7,903 nt of DNA from Clostridiales bacterium. GTDB taxonomy: Bacteria > Bacillota > Clostridia > Lachnospirales > WQUN01. Position numbers and translations under genes: made by a program. The stretch lies in assembly GCA_031289625.1 (NCBI GenBank), contig JAITPB010000188.1, forward strand, positions 1 to 7,903, written 5' to 3'. Under the pieces are notes generated by a model, which worked only from the letters and a program-made list of their open reading frames with translations, was not told where the DNA came from and made no database searches. The stretch's first letter is position 1; every line of letters begins with the position of its first letter. This document shows positions 6,001-7,903 of the stretch, one piece after another.

Positions 6001-7903
6001 ATGGAAGGTATGGCTGGAAATTCCTATTCGGAAAACCACAATATTGAAGAAATTCGGGAGCTTACGCCCCTGCAGTTAAACATCCTGCGCCATTGCCTGA
6101 CAGAACATGAACCTGGACAGTATTTTTGGCGGCAAGTGCTGGAAACATCCGGCGATGTCGATGAGACGGCGTTTAAAACCGCATTGGATCGGTTGGCTTA
6201 CCGGCATGACGTCCTGCGTTCCATTTTTATCATCCCGAAGCACAGCGGCAAACCGCGGCAGGTCGTTCTCAAGCGCCGCGAAATCACGCTGATTAGCCTG
6301 GATTTTTCAGGAGCGCCGCTGGACGCTTATGCGCAGGCCATTGACGAAGACAACGGCAAAGGCTTCGCGCTGGAAAAAGACAGCCTGCTGCGCGTGACGC
6401 TGATCAAACGCGGCGATCGTACCTCTATTCTCTGGAGCGTCCACCACATCATCGCGGACGAATGGTCGCTGCGCCGGATTACCAGCGATTTTTCGCGTTA
6501 TTACACCCGACTGACAGCGGGTGAGACGCCAGAAAACCTGACGCGGGACATTGATGCGGAGAAAGAAAACGCCGCTTCCTTTGGGCAATTCATTCAGTGG
6601 CTGAACCGCCGCGACGGGGAGGCGGCTCAGGCGTATTGGCGGCAAATTCTGGACGGTTATGGCGGGGCTTTGGGGGCGCCTGCCGAAATTACGCCGATGG
6701 GGCTTGTCAATCAAGAACCCTCCGCGCGGGCGGATACGATTGATTTTACGCTGAACGCGGCGGAAAATGAAATACTGTTTCAGCGCGCGGAAGAGCTCGG
6801 CGTCTTCCCCCGCGACGTGATGGAAGCCGCATGGGGGCTTGTACTGTGCCAATATAACGGTGTGAGCGACGTCGTTTTTGGCGAGGCTGTCTCCGGCCGG
6901 GATATCGATCTGCTGCGCGCCGATCAAACCGCCGGGCTTTTTTGCAACATTATTCCTGTACGCTTCACATACGCCCCTGGCGAAACCGCGCGTGAAGCGC
7001 TGCTCGCGCGGAGCCAGCAAAGGCAGGACAGGGCGGCGCATGAGTTTCTTTCTTTGCAAGAGATTTTTAACATCACCCGTCTGGGGGAAAACCTGTTCCG
7101 AACTGCGATCGTGTTTGAGGACGAGGCAGAGGCGCCGGAAGAACACGGACTTTTCGATGCGCTTTCTATTACCGATTTTCGCGGGCAAATCAATTGCCCC
7201 ATCTGCCTGAAAACCTATGAGCAAAAAAACGGGCTGGCTTTTTCCGTCCTCTATGATCCGCGGCTGTACGCCTGGGAAGAAGCGAAGTTGATCGGCAGCC
7301 GGACTCTCATGGCCATAAAAGGCTTATGCGGAGATTTATTTTTCCCTGTGGACAAAATGAAACTCGACGGCCAAGAAGAGCCGCTTTATTCGCTGCTGCG
7401 GTTTAATGACGCAGGCGCGCGGCCCGGCGCAGGCTGGACAATTACGGAGAGGCTGGAGTTTCATGCGGGCGCGCGGCCCGGCGCTGTCTTTGCGGAGTTC
7501 GGAGATATTGCCATTACATATGGCGAATTGAATGCGAAAGCCAATCAGATCGCACGCAAACTGCGTTCGATGGGCGCGCAACCGGATTCCTTCGTGGCGC
7601 TTTTTATGGAACGCGGCCTGGAAATGCTCATCGCCGCAGCCGCCGTGTTAAAAGCCGGCGCGGCGTTTGTGCCCATAGACGCAGACGCGTCCCGGGAATG
7701 CGTCCGGTATATTTTGGACGACTGCGAGCCTGTCGCTGTGTTATTGGCTGGCGCGCCGCAAGGTTTCGGGACGGTTGCCTCGGCCATTGCTGAGATGGTT
7801 CCTACGCTGGATCTGATCGCTGAACAGGACAGTTTCACCTGGGAGGACGTCACAAACCCGCCTAGAGTCAGCCAGCCTTCGGATTTGGCTTATTGCCTGT
7901 ATA
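6001..7903 (+). CDS. NRPS, C domain followed by start of A domain (3' end outside window)
   Basis: The frame is open for 634 codons from ATG 6001 to the window end, with no stop. After about 20 leading residues the condensation domain begins (LTPLQLNILRH). It carries RHDVLR (68-73), HHIIADEW (148-155) and a VVFGEAVSGRDID segment (from 291), then CNIIPVR. The second His (149), the catalytic base in the family, is kept, and so is Asp153; the usual Gly is Glu154. The A domain starts near residue 470 with ITYGELN (505-511, A1) and LKAGAAFVPIDAD (550-562, A2), and the window ends in AYCLYT, the approach to A3. The two C domains in this operon are clearly related (both have FGxxVSGRDID, NIIPVR and DKDSLLRVT or EKDSLLRVT), pointing to module duplication. 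Expected role: forming a peptide bond between carrier-bound residues. Carrier, further modules and release domain, if present, lie beyond the window, so product and substrate cannot be predicted. Confidence 0.9.
   Translation, partial: MEGMAGNSYSENHNIEEIRELTPLQLNILRHCLTEHEPGQYFWRQVLETSGDVDETAFKTALDRLAYRHDVLRSIFIIPKHSGKPRQVVLKRREITLISLDFSGAPLDAYAQAIDEDNGKGFALEKDSLLRVTLIKRGDRTSILWSVHHIIADEWSLRRITSDFSRYYTRLTAGETPENLTRDIDAEKENAASFGQFIQWLNRRDGEAAQAYWRQILDGYGGALGAPAEITPMGLVNQEPSARADTIDFTLNAAENEILFQRAEELGVFPRDVMEAAWGLVLCQYNGVSDVVFGEAVSGRDIDLLRADQTAGLFCNIIPVRFTYAPGETAREALLARSQQRQDRAAHEFLSLQEIFNITRLGENLFRTAIVFEDEAEAPEEHGLFDALSITDFRGQINCPICLKTYEQKNGLAFSVLYDPRLYAWEEAKLIGSRTLMAIKGLCGDLFFPVDKMKLDGQEEPLYSLLRFNDAGARPGAGWTITERLEFHAGARPGAVFAEFGDIAITYGELNAKANQIARKLRSMGAQPDSFVALFMERGLEMLIAAAAVLKAGAAFVPIDADASRECVRYILDDCEPVAVLLAGAPQGFGTVASAIAEMVPTLDLIAEQDSFTWEDVTNPPRVSQPSDLAYCLY
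7414..7484 (+). repeat. Pair of identical 17-base in-frame repeats in the C-A linker
   Basis: GGCGCGCGGCCCGGCGC occurs at 7414-7430 and again at 7468-7484, exactly 54 bases (18 codons) apart. Both copies read in the same frame and encode AGARPGA (DAGARPGAGW, then HAGARPGAVF). The second copy is where A domains usually have an AARTPDAVA-like sequence. The first lies in the normally variable linker. It is a short local duplication, or chance in GC-rich coding DNA. Confidence 0.7.

Noticed and set aside
6307..7224. Long minus-strand open frame of 305 codons inside the second NRPS gene
   Set aside because: It lies opposite a clear C domain with conserved motifs. Its translation is rich in Arg/Gln/Phe with no recognisable domain, typical of an antisense shadow of GC-rich coding DNA.

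Overview
The window looks like chromosomal DNA from a Gram-positive bacterium of the Bacillota, most likely Clostridia-like. The evidence is a full-length ClpC (Clp-N repeats, UVR-type middle domain, two AAA+ modules) with a strong GAGGTGAT ribosome site, and an A-tract/T-tract rho-independent terminator. Coding DNA is moderately GC-rich with many GCGCGC-type words. The gap between clpC and the next operon is very AT-rich. Genus cannot be assigned from the sequence alone.

Layout: (1) clpC occupies positions 34-2490 and is closed by a strong terminator at 2502-2543. It is probably the last gene of a stress operon whose upstream part lies outside the window. (2) A 218-base intergenic gap holds that terminator and an extended -10 type sigma-A promoter candidate near 2626-2655. 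(3) A two-gene nonribosomal peptide synthetase (NRPS)-like operon follows on the same strand. The first gene (2709-5987, TTG start) is complete. The second (6001 to the window end, ATG start) is cut by the window edge. They are 13 bases apart, and the second gene's Shine-Dalgarno overlaps the first gene's stop codon.

The striking part is the first NRPS-like protein (1092 aa). It has an overall C-A architecture, but almost every catalytic signature is altered. The condensation motif HHxxxDG reads HKTIMDG, so the catalytic second His is Lys. The A3 phosphate loop is shortened and has lost its Lys. The A4 Asp that normally clamps the substrate amino group appears to be Gly. The A domain stops at core A8, so the C-terminal subdomain with the A10 Lys is absent, and there is no carrier protein. 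The chain then passes into a shortened remnant of a second condensation domain (HHxxxDG position reads AHPSVAG), a Pro/Glu repeat linker and a short acidic helix that could be a docking element. The frame is nevertheless open over 3.3 kb. The second protein has a better preserved C domain (HHIIADE, catalytic His kept, Gly replaced by Glu) and begins an A domain that runs off the window just before A3.

Two readings are possible. One is a decaying NRPS operon that has so far lost parts only by in-frame changes. The other is a repurposed, catalytically silent NRPS-like scaffold or gate protein working with an active partner. The sequence here cannot decide between them; the rest of the second gene and the downstream genes would be the most informative.
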